Of a stretch of 64,000 nt of DNA, positions 27,428 to 41,100 are shown piece by piece. Below the pieces are notes generated by a model that was given only the letters and a program-made list of their open reading frames with translations, did no database searches and was not told the DNA's origin. The stretch comes from Stratiolaelaps scimitus. Lineage: Eukaryota > Arthropoda > Arachnida > Mesostigmata > Laelapidae. A program made the position numbers and the translations under genes. Every line of letters begins with the position of its first letter. Within the stretch, counting starts at the first letter, position 1. The stretch spans positions 22,777,001 to 22,841,000 of the forward strand of contig JABWDB010000003.1 of NCBI GenBank assembly GCA_019614645.1, written 5' to 3'.

Positions 27428-28279
27428 TCAGCACCAGGATGCCGTTCGAGACGAGCTGTTGTTGTTGTTGCTGTCACCGCCCTGGTGGACACCGGCGTAG
27501 GTCACCTTGTGCAGCTTTTGAGTCGGCAATTGCGACGGCGGAGCTGTTATTTCATTGGCACCGCTTGGTAAGACGAACTGGCGAAACTGGCAGCCAACTT
27601 GATTCGGTTTTCCACCGTTCGTACTGGTAACCGTATGAGCAGACGGCATCACCACCCCCGAGCGTGGCATTGCAACCTCGCCACTGCTAACAGCGCCAAC
27701 ATTGTTACCAAATCGGCCAGGGTTGTTATTGCTCTTGTTATTATTGTGACGCTGCTGCTGCTGCTGAGCTGGTTGATGTGCGTGATTGTAGGTCTGATTG
27801 TGAACGGCCGTTATACCGATGGACGAGTGCAGTGGCACCGAACTTGGTGCTTGGGGAACCAAGGCCGTTCCCATCTTCCAGCGGCAGGCCGATAAGCCAC
27901 TGCCACAGCCAGACGAAATCGCTGAACCCGCTGAGGTCATGATGAGTCCGGCTGTCGGACAACTTTGTGCGGAGTTGTTGAAATCCGGCCGAACAAATTT
28001 CTGTTGACTGAGTCCATTCGAGTGCGCCGTTTGGGGGATAGGACATCCCCGTCGATCTATTGGATGTCCACCGCCTGCAGCAGCACCACCGTCATCGCTG
28101 GTCTTGCTGTTGGTAGCAGCGACGGATTTAGGGTGGCGGTATTGGCTGTAGAGAGATTGGCAATTGTTGAGGCCGGTCATATGGCCGAGCGTGGCTGATT
28201 TGTTGGGTCGAGACCGCTGCGAAGCAGACCCCCCGACAACGAGCATTGGATGATCCATAGGATCGCATGGGATTGGGAC
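27428..28279 (-). CDS. probable sev/ROS1 last coding exon (Gln/Asn-rich)
   Basis: Acceptor ACTTCAG|GTCCCA (phase 0) follows a fair pyrimidine tract. 283 codons run to TGA at 27,428. It includes a CAG-encoded run QPAQQQQQRHNNNKSNNN and many Ser, Gly and Pro residues, with no known domain. I saw no clear AATAAA on the minus strand in the few hundred bases downstream, so the 3' end of the transcript is not placed. Confidence 0.65.
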   Translation of the reverse strand, partial: VPIPCDPMDHPMLVVGGSASQRSRPNKSATLGHMTGLNNCQSLYSQYRHPKSVAATNSKTSDDGGAAAGGGHPIDRRGCPIPQTAHSNGLSQQKFVRPDFNNSAQSCPTAGLIMTSAGSAISSGCGSGLSACRWKMGTALVPQAPSSVPLHSSIGITAVHNQTYNHAHQPAQQQQQRHNNNKSNNNPGRFGNNVGAVSSGEVAMPRSGVVMPSAHTVTSTNGGKPNQVGCQFRQFVLPSGANEITAPPSQLPTQKLHKVTYAGVHQGGDSNNNNSSSRTASWC

Positions 28280-31200
28280 CTGAAGTAGGAAATGACAGCA
28301 AAAAGAAAAAATAGGTAAAAGTAACTGTTTATTGGTTTGTAAACAAAACTGCAATTTTTACAATGGTTCACTTCTCTCATATAGGTTAATAAATTTGTGC
28401 ATGAAGTAAGCGTACATTTGTCTCTAGGGCAACTGGGGTGACTTTCATCTACTAGAGTGGCGCGCTCGTACGAGCAGCATAAGGCAACATGCTAAATCGT
28501 CTTACGTCAGGAGTTGTCCTGCTGAAACTGATCAACGGCTTGATAAGAAGACTATCATTGAATTGGCAGTCGTTATTCATTCAGTCAGTCAGGACTTGCA
28601 CTTCGCTGGTTAAAGGATTCGAATCAACTGATGGATGAAAAAATAATGACGAGTACATTTTGAGAGAATGTTCATACGAGAAAAACAATATCGTCGATTT
28701 GCTTTTTTTTAGTAATTATACACAAAAGTGTCTCCCGGCGGCCTAAGCTGTGCGTTTGTAGCTGACTCGAATCTTGTGGTAATATTATTACTATGTATCA
28801 TTATTATTATTACTATTATTATTATTATCAAATCTCTACTTGTGCAGTTGTCGAGGCAATACTTCGCCGGCACATGCAACAGCAACAACAACAGCAATAA
28901 TCATAAAACTAATCCCGATACAGTTCTAAAATGATCATATCGTATACAGTCAGAGCAATGCAGATCATGTCGACCGCTTGTTGCCTGTTTTCCCTCCATG
29001 TTATTATTCTCATCCGACATAACGACAAATACAGCGGCACACGCGCGCAGCTCAGATATCGTCGGCGATATCTGAGAGCAGAACAGAGATTACGAGATAA
29101 GGTTCACAGCCGCAACAGCAGTGAATTTGCATTACGGACGTTATGATAACAGTCATAGAGAAATAGGCCAGCAGACGGCTTGTGTTCGTTGCTGTAGAAT
29201 ATACATACGAACGGCAGACTGATATTTGGCGATGTCATGCCAAAGACTGATATTATCATATTGGCGCGGCGGCTGGCGGGGGGAGTTCACCTGAACAACA
29301 AACATATCGGTTATATTTATACTGCCTGGTAGGTGAATTTTATTAGCGCGGGTCTGAGGGAATAGCTACTGTAGGCGAGCGTGTACAATTGGAGCACTGA
29401 GTAAGCTATGAAAAAGTCTACTCTCACTGGCCATCGTCTCGTCCCTTGAAATAGCGTCATTGACTAGGTGCGAGGATAACGTGGCCGTTAACGGGATTGT
29501 CACAACAATTGTGTTGGCCAACGATAGACACATGAAAACGACTGTAGTGGCTAAGAGAGCCTACAGAAGATGTTCAAGAATATTCATGCGGCTGACACCG
29601 ACTACCGGATTGACTTACGTCAATGAGACGTCTAGAGTGTGGTGACAAAAGCGAGCGAGCATATCTAGTAGTGGTATAACCATTCGCATTGCGCGTTTTC
29701 ATGTCCTACATGGTTTGACAAGCCAAGCTGCGTATCGTCAGCCGTTATGTGCGACGGAACCGACGAAATATGCTGGGGTAATCGCTGAGTAGTCGACACT
29801 TGACAACATTCGAGGCAGAATGTCGCTGCTCATTCAGTCGAGCGCTAAACTGCTCTGCTTAAGTGGCTAAAAGGCGGTATTAGTTTCTCGTCATCTTCAC
29901 GACGTCTGCGTTGGGACGTCGTTCTTCATCTCGGCCACAAATGGTGAGCTCACGTAAAAGCTCTAGTCGGTAGAACACCAGATCCGAAAGCTCTTCTCAA
30001 GGCGCAAGATTTGGAGACCGAGCAACAAACATCATTTAGACGAATTTCGTGCCTGCAGCAAATATGTACATGCTCGTCGGAATCGCAACGATCGACATCG
30101 TTATCACTTAAAGAAACTTGCGTCCATGCAAACGGCTGATGCTTGTTGGAGCTATGTCCTTTGTCAAGAGGTCAACTTCAAAGAGGTGTTGCTTCTAGAA
30201 GACAACATTGAACGATTTGGCCAACGCGGAGACATCAGACAGGTTAGAAGCGAGGGAATAACTATTTGTTCAGTCGTGCAAATATAGAAGTAGATAGGTT
30301 TTGACGATACTTATATATGTCTAAAATGGCTAGACGAAACGAGTAGTGATGGCGTCTTCTATGTAACGAATTGTAAATGGTCGAAGCAGCGATATGTTTT
30401 ACTTACCTATATTACTTTACATTGACTCGCCCAACCAACTGTGGTTACGGATGTCAAGCAGAGAGAGAGGGCGAGGGCATGTCAAGTGAAATTTTGGACA
30501 GTATTGCTGTCCAGCAATTCCTCGGCGGTTCACAGCTACTACTATGGACTTCGTGCTTAAGTGTTTTGTCTATAGGTCGCTGTGTACGTGAAATTCAAAA
30601 TTTCACATGACCAATACGATGTGAGTACTTAGAACAGCCGTAGATCAGTTCAGGACTCGAGAACAGCCGTAGATCAGTTCAGGACTCGAGGAAATTATGA
30701 GACCTCCGTAGCAATATGCTTAGCGAAAGCCACGTGCTGTTTCGGCGTTCGGTGGTACTCACGACAAGAGCAGCTAAAAGATGAGTCGTTGTATCCACAT
30801 TGAACATCCATCATCACATGATTTTATCATATCGAAATCATAATTCTCACCTGATAATCAGCTGTCAGTGCGCCACTCTGGTTTCCGTTGCCGGATTCGC
30901 TATTCCACTTTTCATTATCGTTGACATTGTTTTTCTTGTTGACGATGTTACCGGCGTTGTTGTTGTTGTTGATGATGTTGTGGCTGCTGCTGCTGCTGCT
31001 ATTATTGTTGTTACTGTTTTTGTTGCTGTTCGGGATACTGCCACCGTTGCCGTACGCCCTATTGTTGGCCAGCTCGGCAGCCGGCACGCTGGCCTGTTGC
31101 AGTGGATGTCGCCGCCCTGGCTGCGGCTGCGGCGGCTTAGTCATCGAAGTGGCTGACACAGGAGGTGCACTGCCGGCATCGATGGTACTCCCATCACTTG

Positions 31201-31827
31201 TGCTGGGTGGTAATATGGTGAGATATCCCCGTGAAGCTGCAGCGGCACGCTCATTCAGATGATGGCTGATCAGTTGGTCCCCTTCGCCAGAGGAACCGAG
31301 CTGGCTGAGCGTCTCGTTGTCAAGTACGCCAGCGAAGGAAGCCCTCGGCAGTGTCGTCGTCTTAGTGTTCCGGTTTTGCTGAGATGATGACCCTGACAAA
31401 TGATCGTATGAGCCCGACGGCGAAGACCCTAACAGCTCCATCGAGTGGGGTCGCGGCTTGTCGCGCCTGAGCGGAGCTACTCCGTTATCTGCAATTAGAC
31501 AATGGGCGCGTATAGCTTTGTTAGTTGCATACAGCGTCGGTCGAACTGCAACATTTGATTCAGTGCAAATGCCAACGAACGCAGTGAACGAATCAGCTGT
31601 CTCGCCAACTCGATTGTTGGTTATAGCCGTTAGGACTGGAGGATTACTGTGGAAATTGACTGAGTAGTGCGTCGATCCGTTGTTGTATGCCGGCTTCACA
31701 CACGGGCGATTAGTCAATAGTGCCTACCTTAAAAAGCAACTTAATTTTACCTGCTGACCATTTCAAGCCAAATGGCCGATGCTGACTGTGAACTGTTCAG
31801 ATAGACCTTCTCTCTCTCTCTCTCTAG

Positions 31828-31863
<36 letters not shown>

Positions 31864-34800
31864 ATTCATGACGTGAATATATGTATATTCATGAACCAGC
31901 GAATGAAGAACCCCGGTATTTCGCTAACTGATTCCTTGTAAAAGAATTGGGTATTCGCTAAAAGCGCATTTTGCAATAAACGAATGGACTACAATTACTA
32001 CCACTACTATAATAGTACTACTATGAATCACGAAGGAGTTTCGGCACAACATTCATCATAAAACTGTCAGACAGTCTATTCGTTGGCAACTACCGCTGGC
32101 AGTCAATTGCCTAAGACCGGGAGATTTAATAGTGTGCTTTCGTCTAATAATGTATTGGTACACACTACACGGGCTCAGTGAGGTTCTTATAATATGTCGT
32201 CGTATCATGACCGTGTGTGATTAGTACGCCCAAGGAGGTATGACCTGACGAGAAATCACCGGAATGACTGACGAAGCAGCTGCACCCACCAGTTGCTCAA
32301 CCCGGTGCCGTGGTTCTGGAACAAATGGTGGTCATTCCGGGAAACCGAAACATTCAGTCAACCACGTCGTCGCGCCGAGATGCATCGCAGTATCGCGAGT
32401 CATCATGGACTACAACCCATGCACAGTGCTCCCTGGTCAGTAAATCGTCGCAACGACGACGCTGAAGATGATCTTCGACAACTACAGCCATTTCTGAAGC
32501 TCTCTTATCCTCTCTCTCCATCTCTCCATCTCTTTATTCTTCGTGTATGTGTGTGTGTGTATGTAGATATATGTTGGCGCCGGATATAACACCACAGACC
32601 GAAAAATCAACCGCCGACAACTAATGTGCTGTTGCTGTTCATGTTTTTTGCTGTTGCTGTTGTTGTTGTCGATTATTGTAGTTATTACGGCGGTTGTGGT
32701 GACGATACGATGCTCTTAAGGGCGCGTGCGCCGGTTGACCCCAGGGTCGGTCGGTCGGCAAAGGTGAACGACGAAATAACACCACCAGCAGCAACAACAA
32801 CATTATTCGAGGAACAAGAAGAAGCTACGCAGGTGGAATAGGCACTAAAACCGCTAAACGTTCGGCAACCGGCCAAATTCATCCTGTTGGCAATGTCCCG
32901 CCAGCGGACGATCCCGCACGAGGTCGGGATACTGTCTGTGTATGTTGTATCTCTCTTCTAGTGAAGCCACTGAAGCCTCGATGGATGGGGCGGAATGATG
33001 AACATCGTCAGTGACGTTGTCCTGATGACGGGTCTGTCTGTCTGCTGCCGTATGTGATGCTTGTACAGACAGCATCGGTGAGATATTAAAGGCTGCGTTC
33101 GCTGCGCATAAAGACGCTTTGAATCCAAGTCTCATCATGTCGGAGAGTTCAAACTGTTCGTGATAATTGGCCATACACGCGCTAATTTTAAGCTGGAGCT
33201 CAACGAGAGAGAGAGAGCGTATCGATAAATATTGCAGATAGCATGAACGTGCCAGTGTGTAGTGAGCGTGTTCCGCCCGACACATATCAACTGAATTACC
33301 TAATTAAAATGAAAATTACACCCAGCGTTGCAGTGGGAAGCGTTTGCGCGATAGCGGGCGGTGAATGATGGCTTCGTCCGCTTTGAAATAGACTGTCGAT
33401 GAACTGAGTGATGCTTGTCCTTCTCTTAACAAAAAAAAAGTAGTTTTAACAACGTTTAGCGAGCTGCGCTACAAACATGACGCTCTGGAGTAGAGATAGG
33501 CATAATACACCGCAGAATAGAACGGCCGAACGGCTGATGTGTGAAGAAGAGTACCCACAGTACGGCACAGGTAGAATGAGCTGGGCAAATGAAAGACAAG
33601 GAGAAAATTAGCAAGTGGCAAGAACTCCTGAGAACGGCGAAACTGAAGACGGAAGTCTTCACCAAGCGGTCAGTACTTCTGCATCGGTTAGCTCTTCTGT
33701 TAGAAGAATACAAGCTCAAGGCGGCGGCGGCGGCGGCTGCTGAGATGAGGAAGAACAATGAACGATATGGCAGCCCCGTAATTCGGACAGTTGCGGTTGT
33801 CGTCATCAACGCGCACATGTACCAGACGTATAATAAATTGGACGTGTATCGCACACCCGCAGACTCACGCACGGTAATATCAGTAATAGTTTGCTAAAGG
33901 GCAAATGGGTTGCCGGGGAGAGTTCTTATTAACTGGTGCTATCGCATTGTGGTGCTGAATCCGCCGATAAGACTGATCTGCGGACTGCGGGACGACAGGC
34001 AGATGGACGAGAACATACAATGGCGTAGTTCTAGTTATAATTATGCGTATAATTATGGTTGCAGTACTCGAACTCCGAGTAATGGACTTGCACTGTTGAC
34101 AAAGCAATGCACATGTACTCGTATGATACGATTATTGTAATCATTTTTGCGTACGACACTGCCATAAGTTTATTGCACATAGCGAATGGTGTATGACGTT
34201 TATGGACAGTGAACCTCTGAAGGGCTAATCGGTAATCACATGGACTGGGGAGTCGAATAATTAACTAAGTCGACCATCATTACACGTGGACGACATTAGG
34301 AAATACTAAACAGCTGGCTTCCCGATAGGATTTTCCGAACAACGGATACACACGCCTAAACGCATATCGTCATAGCGAAGCACGTTCGATTGCTAATAAC
34401 TAAGAGTTAGGACAAAATAGAAGTGTTATCGGATGGATACAGTGACAAACAGGATATAATTGAGTTACCCTGTACATGGTCAAAAACAACGACTGAGACA
34501 TGGGACGGCGAAGGGGCTATCAGATACTAATCCAGCATTAGCTTGCGTCACCTGCTTCAATTGTGCGACTGCGAGGCAAGACACTGCACGAAACTGTCCG
34601 CCCACTGATATGCAACTGATTTGCAATGACTTAGCAGCCGATAGTGTTTAGTTTTGGACCGAGTCACCGATCCCCTTGAAGGTACACTTATTGGAGGCCA
34701 TACTGCATTTGTTTACAGCTCTGTAATATTATGCCAGATAGGAGTACCATACAAGCAAGGATATTGGGGGCTGAGACTTTTATCTGTTGGTGGAACGAGA

Positions 34801-35092
34801 AATAGTTATCAGGTCACTCTGATAAACATGGTGCTAATTGAATTCAGCTTGTTCTATTCAAGTCATAATGCTATAACATATACCACCAACGTGGTGTGTC
34901 CAATGCGCTAGAATTGCTTTGATTTATAAAAGCAGCTTTCTCCGATAAGTGATAAGGTGGTTTCAACATCGCTCGAACACAAGCTGACTTTGGCACGATA
35001 TATGCGATAATACACCCAAAGGTTATCGGCTGCTTCAACGGTGGTCCTTGTCTGCTGAACGCCATTTGAGAAGTGGGAATTCGTTTTTCTCA

Positions 35093-35138
<46 letters not shown>

Positions 35139-38100
35139 GAATATATATTTAATGTCTTCAAATGTGAGTTACTCGAATTTCAGTCGGCTTCACAAGGCGA
35201 CCACCTAATTAAGACAAGCTTCGATATAATCCTGAAATGACCCCTCATATTCCTCACATCTTACAAAATATCTCTTGAGACCGTAAACAACAAATAAAAG
35301 CACTGAAACAACGTACGTATCTAAACATTGCAACGGTGTTTAAAAGTTCAAAAGTCGATAGAACGTGCAAAATGTAAAATGTGCGATGTGTCCGTAGGTG
35401 AGGTAGACCAAGCGGTGCAGAAGTTGTTATATGAGACCGAGCCATTGTCGTTGTTCCTTCGTTTAGTCTCTATGTGCAAGGGAAAAGCAACCCACCACCA
35501 ACCGTCACCAGGATGCTCAATTGTGCCGTTGAGTTTTGGTTATCTGCTCGCCTGATTCAGGCTACCGACCTTGTTCGTCTTCCGTTGTGATTGCACTGAG
35601 GTCGGAGCAGGTAGATCCTTCAGTTTCGTCCTCGAACACCCGCTGGATGATTTCTAGGCCGTAATTCCTATCCATCGCTTGGCCGTTCGCACTCTTCTGC
35701 AGTATATCCGATTCCACTTCTTTGGCCAGACCGACTGTGTCTATTAGAAGGATGTCGTGAACGACCTCTTGACCGCCATCGTTGCTGGCTGATGCAGCTT
35801 CAGATGGAAGGGGCTCTGGGTCAGTTTCTGAAGACCCCTCTATCTCCAGGGAGCCGGTAAGACCGCGAAGGGAATCCGCTGATGCTCGAGCCTTCCGAGC
35901 GGATGCCGCCGCCATTGTGGAATTGAGCGATGGGTCGCTGAGATGTGCACAAGGCTGGTCTAGCGAGTTAACCGACCGGCCTAGAGAGTAACAGTGCGAC
36001 CATCCTGTCATTGAGCTCGGTCTCAGCGAGTACAATGAGCCTCCAAGGGATGCTAGCGATGCTCGGAGAGAGCTCGGTGCTGCTAGGGATGCCAAGGCAG
36101 TCTCCAGCGAGTCCTCATGGCCCACTGAACGCAAAGAGCCTGGGTTCGTTGTAGCGATCGAGGGGGCATCGGTTGGAGGCTGACCAAAACGTGATGACGA
36201 GATGAGCGATGATGCCGATGAGGGCTCATATGCGAGATTGTCAACACCCATACCCGTACTGTGATGAACGGACCCGAGGCTCAGAAGAGGTACAGAGGTC
36301 AACCCCCGATACGCGTCGGCTGTCAAGGTACAGTAGTTAATTATCGGGACTCCTATTGAGCTTTTGTGAGTATTCCCTATGAATCTTCTATCTAAGAACT
36401 GTTTTACATATATTGAGGGTTGAGCATGACCAGCGTGATCCACGTCAACTGTTGGGCAATGTCTAAAGCTGAACATGCGAATATCGTCCAAGCTATTCGC
36501 AAGCTTCTGCTGTCACGTTCACGATAAGAATCCGGCATTTGCGAATGGACAGTATCTAATCCAAACACATAGTCTTCGTAACATGGCCACCTTAATATAG
36601 TTCCTATTGCGTTTGTACAGTGTTATCAACTGATCAATCTTTTTCTTTCTATCCTACCTGTTTCTATATTAAACCTGTCGCCGGTGAAACATACAAATGA
36701 TCCGCTATCACTCGCTCGTTTGATCCGATATGCTATGTTGGAGCAATGCCGTTAAATACCGTAGTAATGTGATCTTACTAAAAACGAGAAAATATCGGTA
36801 GCGCTCGTAAAAGTGTCAACCAGCTGGATAGCGATTTTGGGACCTATGTCTTCGTCTTCAGACGTGTGATCCGATCTGGCATCGGACGCCGATTGCCACT
36901 AAACAATTTTCCGCAAGCAGATGTACCGGATCAACGGCACATGCACAGCCTCTACAGCAGCTCAACTCGTGTCAGTGTTAACCCGCACGAATGGACGCGT
37001 GTATAGCGCAAGTGTCCAATTAGGGTTATCTAAACTGTGCTGATTTGCCGTACTTCGCTAAATCAACCCCGTTTCTTAAGCGTCATCTGAAGCTATTTTA
37101 CTCTTCGTGGGGATTTCTCTCACGAATGATAAACTGAACGCATTATTGTCACATACAACAACGATGCACGCGCGCATCCATATCGGCACGTGCCCCTTGA
37201 TCAAACGCGTTCACGGGTGAATGGCGAGGCAATTGGAAAGCGTGGAAAGGGTTAAGAGCCAACAGAAAATTGGTACTCACCAGGCATTCTGTGTCGCACG
37301 TTGTAGTGCGGCTGTTGCTGGCGGTACTCGTGCTGTTGTTGATACTGTTGATAGTGTTCAGCTGCGGCCGTCGTTGGCGGGATGATGTAGTTATACTGGG
37401 TCGGCGGTGCGCTTCCACTATGAAACAGCCCTGAGGAACCCCCAAGCGTGCCAGCTGTTGGCAACGTTAATGTCTGCACTCGTGACTGCAGTTTCTCCAG
37501 CTCGGCTAGCAGGTGATAGAATTTCGGCCGGTCTTCCGGCGTGTAACTCCAACAGCGGCACATCAAGTCATACAGCTCGAGCGGACAGCCTGGAATAAAA
37601 GCAAACAAATAGTTTCGATATAACGTGAGTGGTTAGTATTGGTCAATGAACAGGGTGGATGGGAGATTCGTAAGACACACAACATTGACACAAGATGTAC
37701 AACACTTGAATGTAACACTTGATCCCGAATGAATACAGCCAACGGATACAGGGAGAATATTCTTACCAGGTGGGCATGCCAAAACTCCGCCAGCTCGAAC
37801 GTAGTTGAAGACGTCTACGTTACCCATGGCCGGGTACGGCTGCTGTCCCAGCGATAGCACCTCCCACGTGAGAACCCCGAACGCCCACACATCTGTGCAG
37901 TTGGTGAACACGCCATCCAAGAGCGCCTCGGGTGCCATCCACCGCACAGGCAAGAGACCTTCACCTTCTTTTCGATAGTAGTCACTCTTGTAGACGTCTC
38001 TGGCGAGACCGAAGTCTCCGATCTTGACCAGCCTTTTCGTTCGGCCGTCCTCCAGTGTCTCGCTAGCCACGAGACAGTTTCGAGCCGCGAGATCTCTGTG

Positions 38101-41100
38101 CACGAAACGCATTTCCTCGAGATACTTGCAGCCTTTAGAGATGTCTACGCACATACCCATCAAGTCTTCAAGGGTCAGTCCGACGGATGGCTCGGTGTCG
38201 CCAACCTGATACAAATCAAGAATGATCACATACATTTGAAATTGGGAATATAGGAATACTTGATATTGGACAAATAAACGTAAACTATTTTTTATAATAG
38301 CAACCTAGACAATAGCACACAGAGTGATTTTCCTAAAAAGATCATGAGATCAAGCACACCTGTCTACACTAACGCTCACAGAGGCCCTGTAACACGTTCA
38401 CAAGCAAATTGCAATCGATGACATCATCTGTATTCCATGTAAAAGTCATTCGTCTCATTACCGATGAGTTACGGCAGCTTCGCAGTACGGACAGGAGGTC
38501 TCCATCCTCCATGAGCTCCATGATAATAAAGCTCATGTTGAAGTCGAAAGAGATGCCGAGCAGTGTCAGGATGTGTGGATGACGAAAGTTCGACATCAGC
38601 TTCGCCTCTTTAAGAAACTCCGCCTTCTCGATCTACAGGACAAGTCATGAGGTGCGTTCAGATTTAGTCTCCGTTTCTCTTCCCACTTTATGATCGTATA
38701 CTGTATTGTTCCTGACAATTAGATTATTCTTATCAATACCAACCGTACCGACAGCTAGTAAGCCCGTAGAGAGCTTAAATTGGAATTGGGAAGAATACAA
38801 CGCGAGAACAAGAATACAAAAGAGAAAAAAAGCTTTTTATTACAACGAAACGAAAATCTTGAATGAAGCCGTACGTTGAATTACATGGATCGGTGCAACA
38901 ATAAAGTGAAGCGTGCACTCTATGCAGAGTTCATGCATTAGGAGTTCTTTTTATTGCATCGTTTCCTGAACACGATCATACCTCGTTCGCTCCCTTGCGA
39001 AGCATTTTAACGGCGATTTTCTGTGCCGTATCACCGTAGAGGACACCCTCGAAGACATCTCCGAACGCGCCGGACCCCAACAATTGGTTCAGTCGAATTT
39101 GCTCACGATCGATTGTTGGAATTGACGATAGTTCCGCATCGGTCAGCGGCACGTCACTACGGAGTAGAACGGACACAAGCTAAGTAAGTATCATATCTTG
39201 GCCATTGGATTTATATATGTCTAAACAAAAATGAGTACAAATAATTAGAGAAATTCTCATCTTCATCTCATGTTTTTCTCGGTTTGGCGCTCATTGTATC
39301 ACTGGGTGCCCGCCCCGGTCAACTAACCAGAACGTGTAGAGTTCGTTGTGTTGATGCACAAAGTTCGAGGTGCACGGCAGACCCCGTAGAGTGGCCAGCT
39401 CGACCGGTGGACAAGGCCCGTGCGGTTGTTTCTGCAGGGAAGAACGACGCCGCCGAAAGCGCTCCACCGCCAAGAGAGCTCCGACAATTAATAGGATAAG
39501 GCTGGGCAGAACGACCCCAAGGACGGATTTGGAACTGACGTTTTCAACTACTGGAAAAAAAAACGACGAACATGATAGTTAATGAAGCACACGACGACTC
39601 GTACGTTGACATCACAAGACAAACAATATAACGGTATCTCGAAGTTACACCGGGATTTTGTCATATGTCTCCTTAACACAGCGATTTCGTGTGATGCTAT
39701 TCAAGTTTCGTAAAGCTACTGTTGCGCCGGCTGCTACTCCGGTGCAATACAGTGGAGCCTACGAGATCGAGTTTTGCCTCGGTGTGCTGAATAAAGACAT
39801 TTCGCGGATAGTTTGAAGCAGGCTGGCTATCTTCAGTTTTGTTTATTACAAACAAGATTTTTTTATGATACATTGGGCTTTTTTGTATAACGCGAAACAC
39901 ACATTATGACCTTCTTACCCATGATGGCGGGAATTGCTAGAGGCTTCTCTGTTTGCACCCAGTCGGAGTTGCCGATGGGATTGCTGGCCCGCACACGAAA
40001 ATCGTACCGATGTTCAGACGACAGATCGCGTGCGTCAAATTGGTTTAGTACTCCGGTGTAGACTGGGAACCAATCCGTGGTTGTATTTGCATCCAATAGT
40101 CTGTGGATGTAGCGCGGCAAAGAATATGGACCGGTTTAGGCGTTAGGAAAATATCTAGAGATATCGATACTAAAGAAAAAAATAACAGGAGATCGTAGAA
40201 GATCGTTAGCCTGCCAGTACACTTCAGACGCGATGCCTTGTTGCCCCGCCACCTGTATATTCGCACGATATTTCTTCAACGTCATCCAGCGTCCTGCTCG
40301 AGCGTTTCTTCAACATTAAATCAAACCACCTCGGACGTTTATTGTTAGATTTATCCCGAGGCAGCTGCGCACAGTGAGCGTATAAACAAGCCATTCGCTT
40401 GGGGTATAACCAAATGGGTCGAAACTCTCAAAATTTCTATTGAATGTTCGTACTGAACATAGAGGTCTGTATATACTTTCTCTTTTATACAATAATCAAG
40501 GTGCTGTCCATTCTAGTCTTGATGGGGTTGTGCTATCACTCAAAGCACGGCCAGAGCGTCGGCAGATGTTTCAGAGGCACCTGACCACTAGACCAACGTC
40601 ACCTCAAGAAAGTAAACAAAGAAAAGGGCACATTAGTTGCTTCTACCTAGCCTGGAGCTCGTAGGTCAGCTCTCCGCCACTGTTGGAGGCCCGGGGTTCC
40701 CAGACGAGGTTTGATTCAGGTCCTGAAAATGTCGGCTGTCCTGGTGGGTCCGGACGATCTTCTAAGGTACGGACACTAAAGCCCCGCGCAGTGCCGTCAG
40801 CTACAGCTTTAGGAGGAGGCCAGGTGAAGTTCATTCGTCGATCATACTCTGATCGATAGGTTATACGCAACCGAAACCTGTATGCAATGAGAAATGACAA
40901 GAAAAGTGATTCCATCTTATCTAATGAATAAAAATATGAATGAAAATACGAATTTTGGGGCGACTATACAACGTTTTCTCGATAGCTGAAAAATTGACCG
41001 ATGCAATTAATAGTAAGCAAGCGTCATTCCGCGGCAATGATGTCGTTATTGCGAGCGACGCAACGCGATAAAACAAGCACGAACACTCTGAGGAAGTTTT

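Larger units (their letters stand above)
28280..30850 (-). other. probable sev/ROS1 tail intron
   Basis: Runs from donor CAG|GTGAGA to acceptor CTTCAG|GTC. It holds TTA-rich microsatellite sequence (28,798-28,830), a palindrome at 29,051-29,076 and a 29-bp tandem duplication at 30,632-30,689. No exon seen. Confidence 0.5.

Noticed and set aside
33589..33897. Plus-strand frame KDKEKISKWQELLRTAKLKT with an Ala run
   Set aside because: Opposite to the gene, overlaps a GCG repeat and lacks splice or start support, though the first part reads well.
40150..40252. Protein-like frame VAGQQGIASEVYWQAND after the acceptor at 40,252, with a GC-AG intron from 40,647
   Set aside because: It reads well but needs a GC donor and does not leave a phase-compatible donor for the next exon. 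The GT-AG microexon model keeps all phases.
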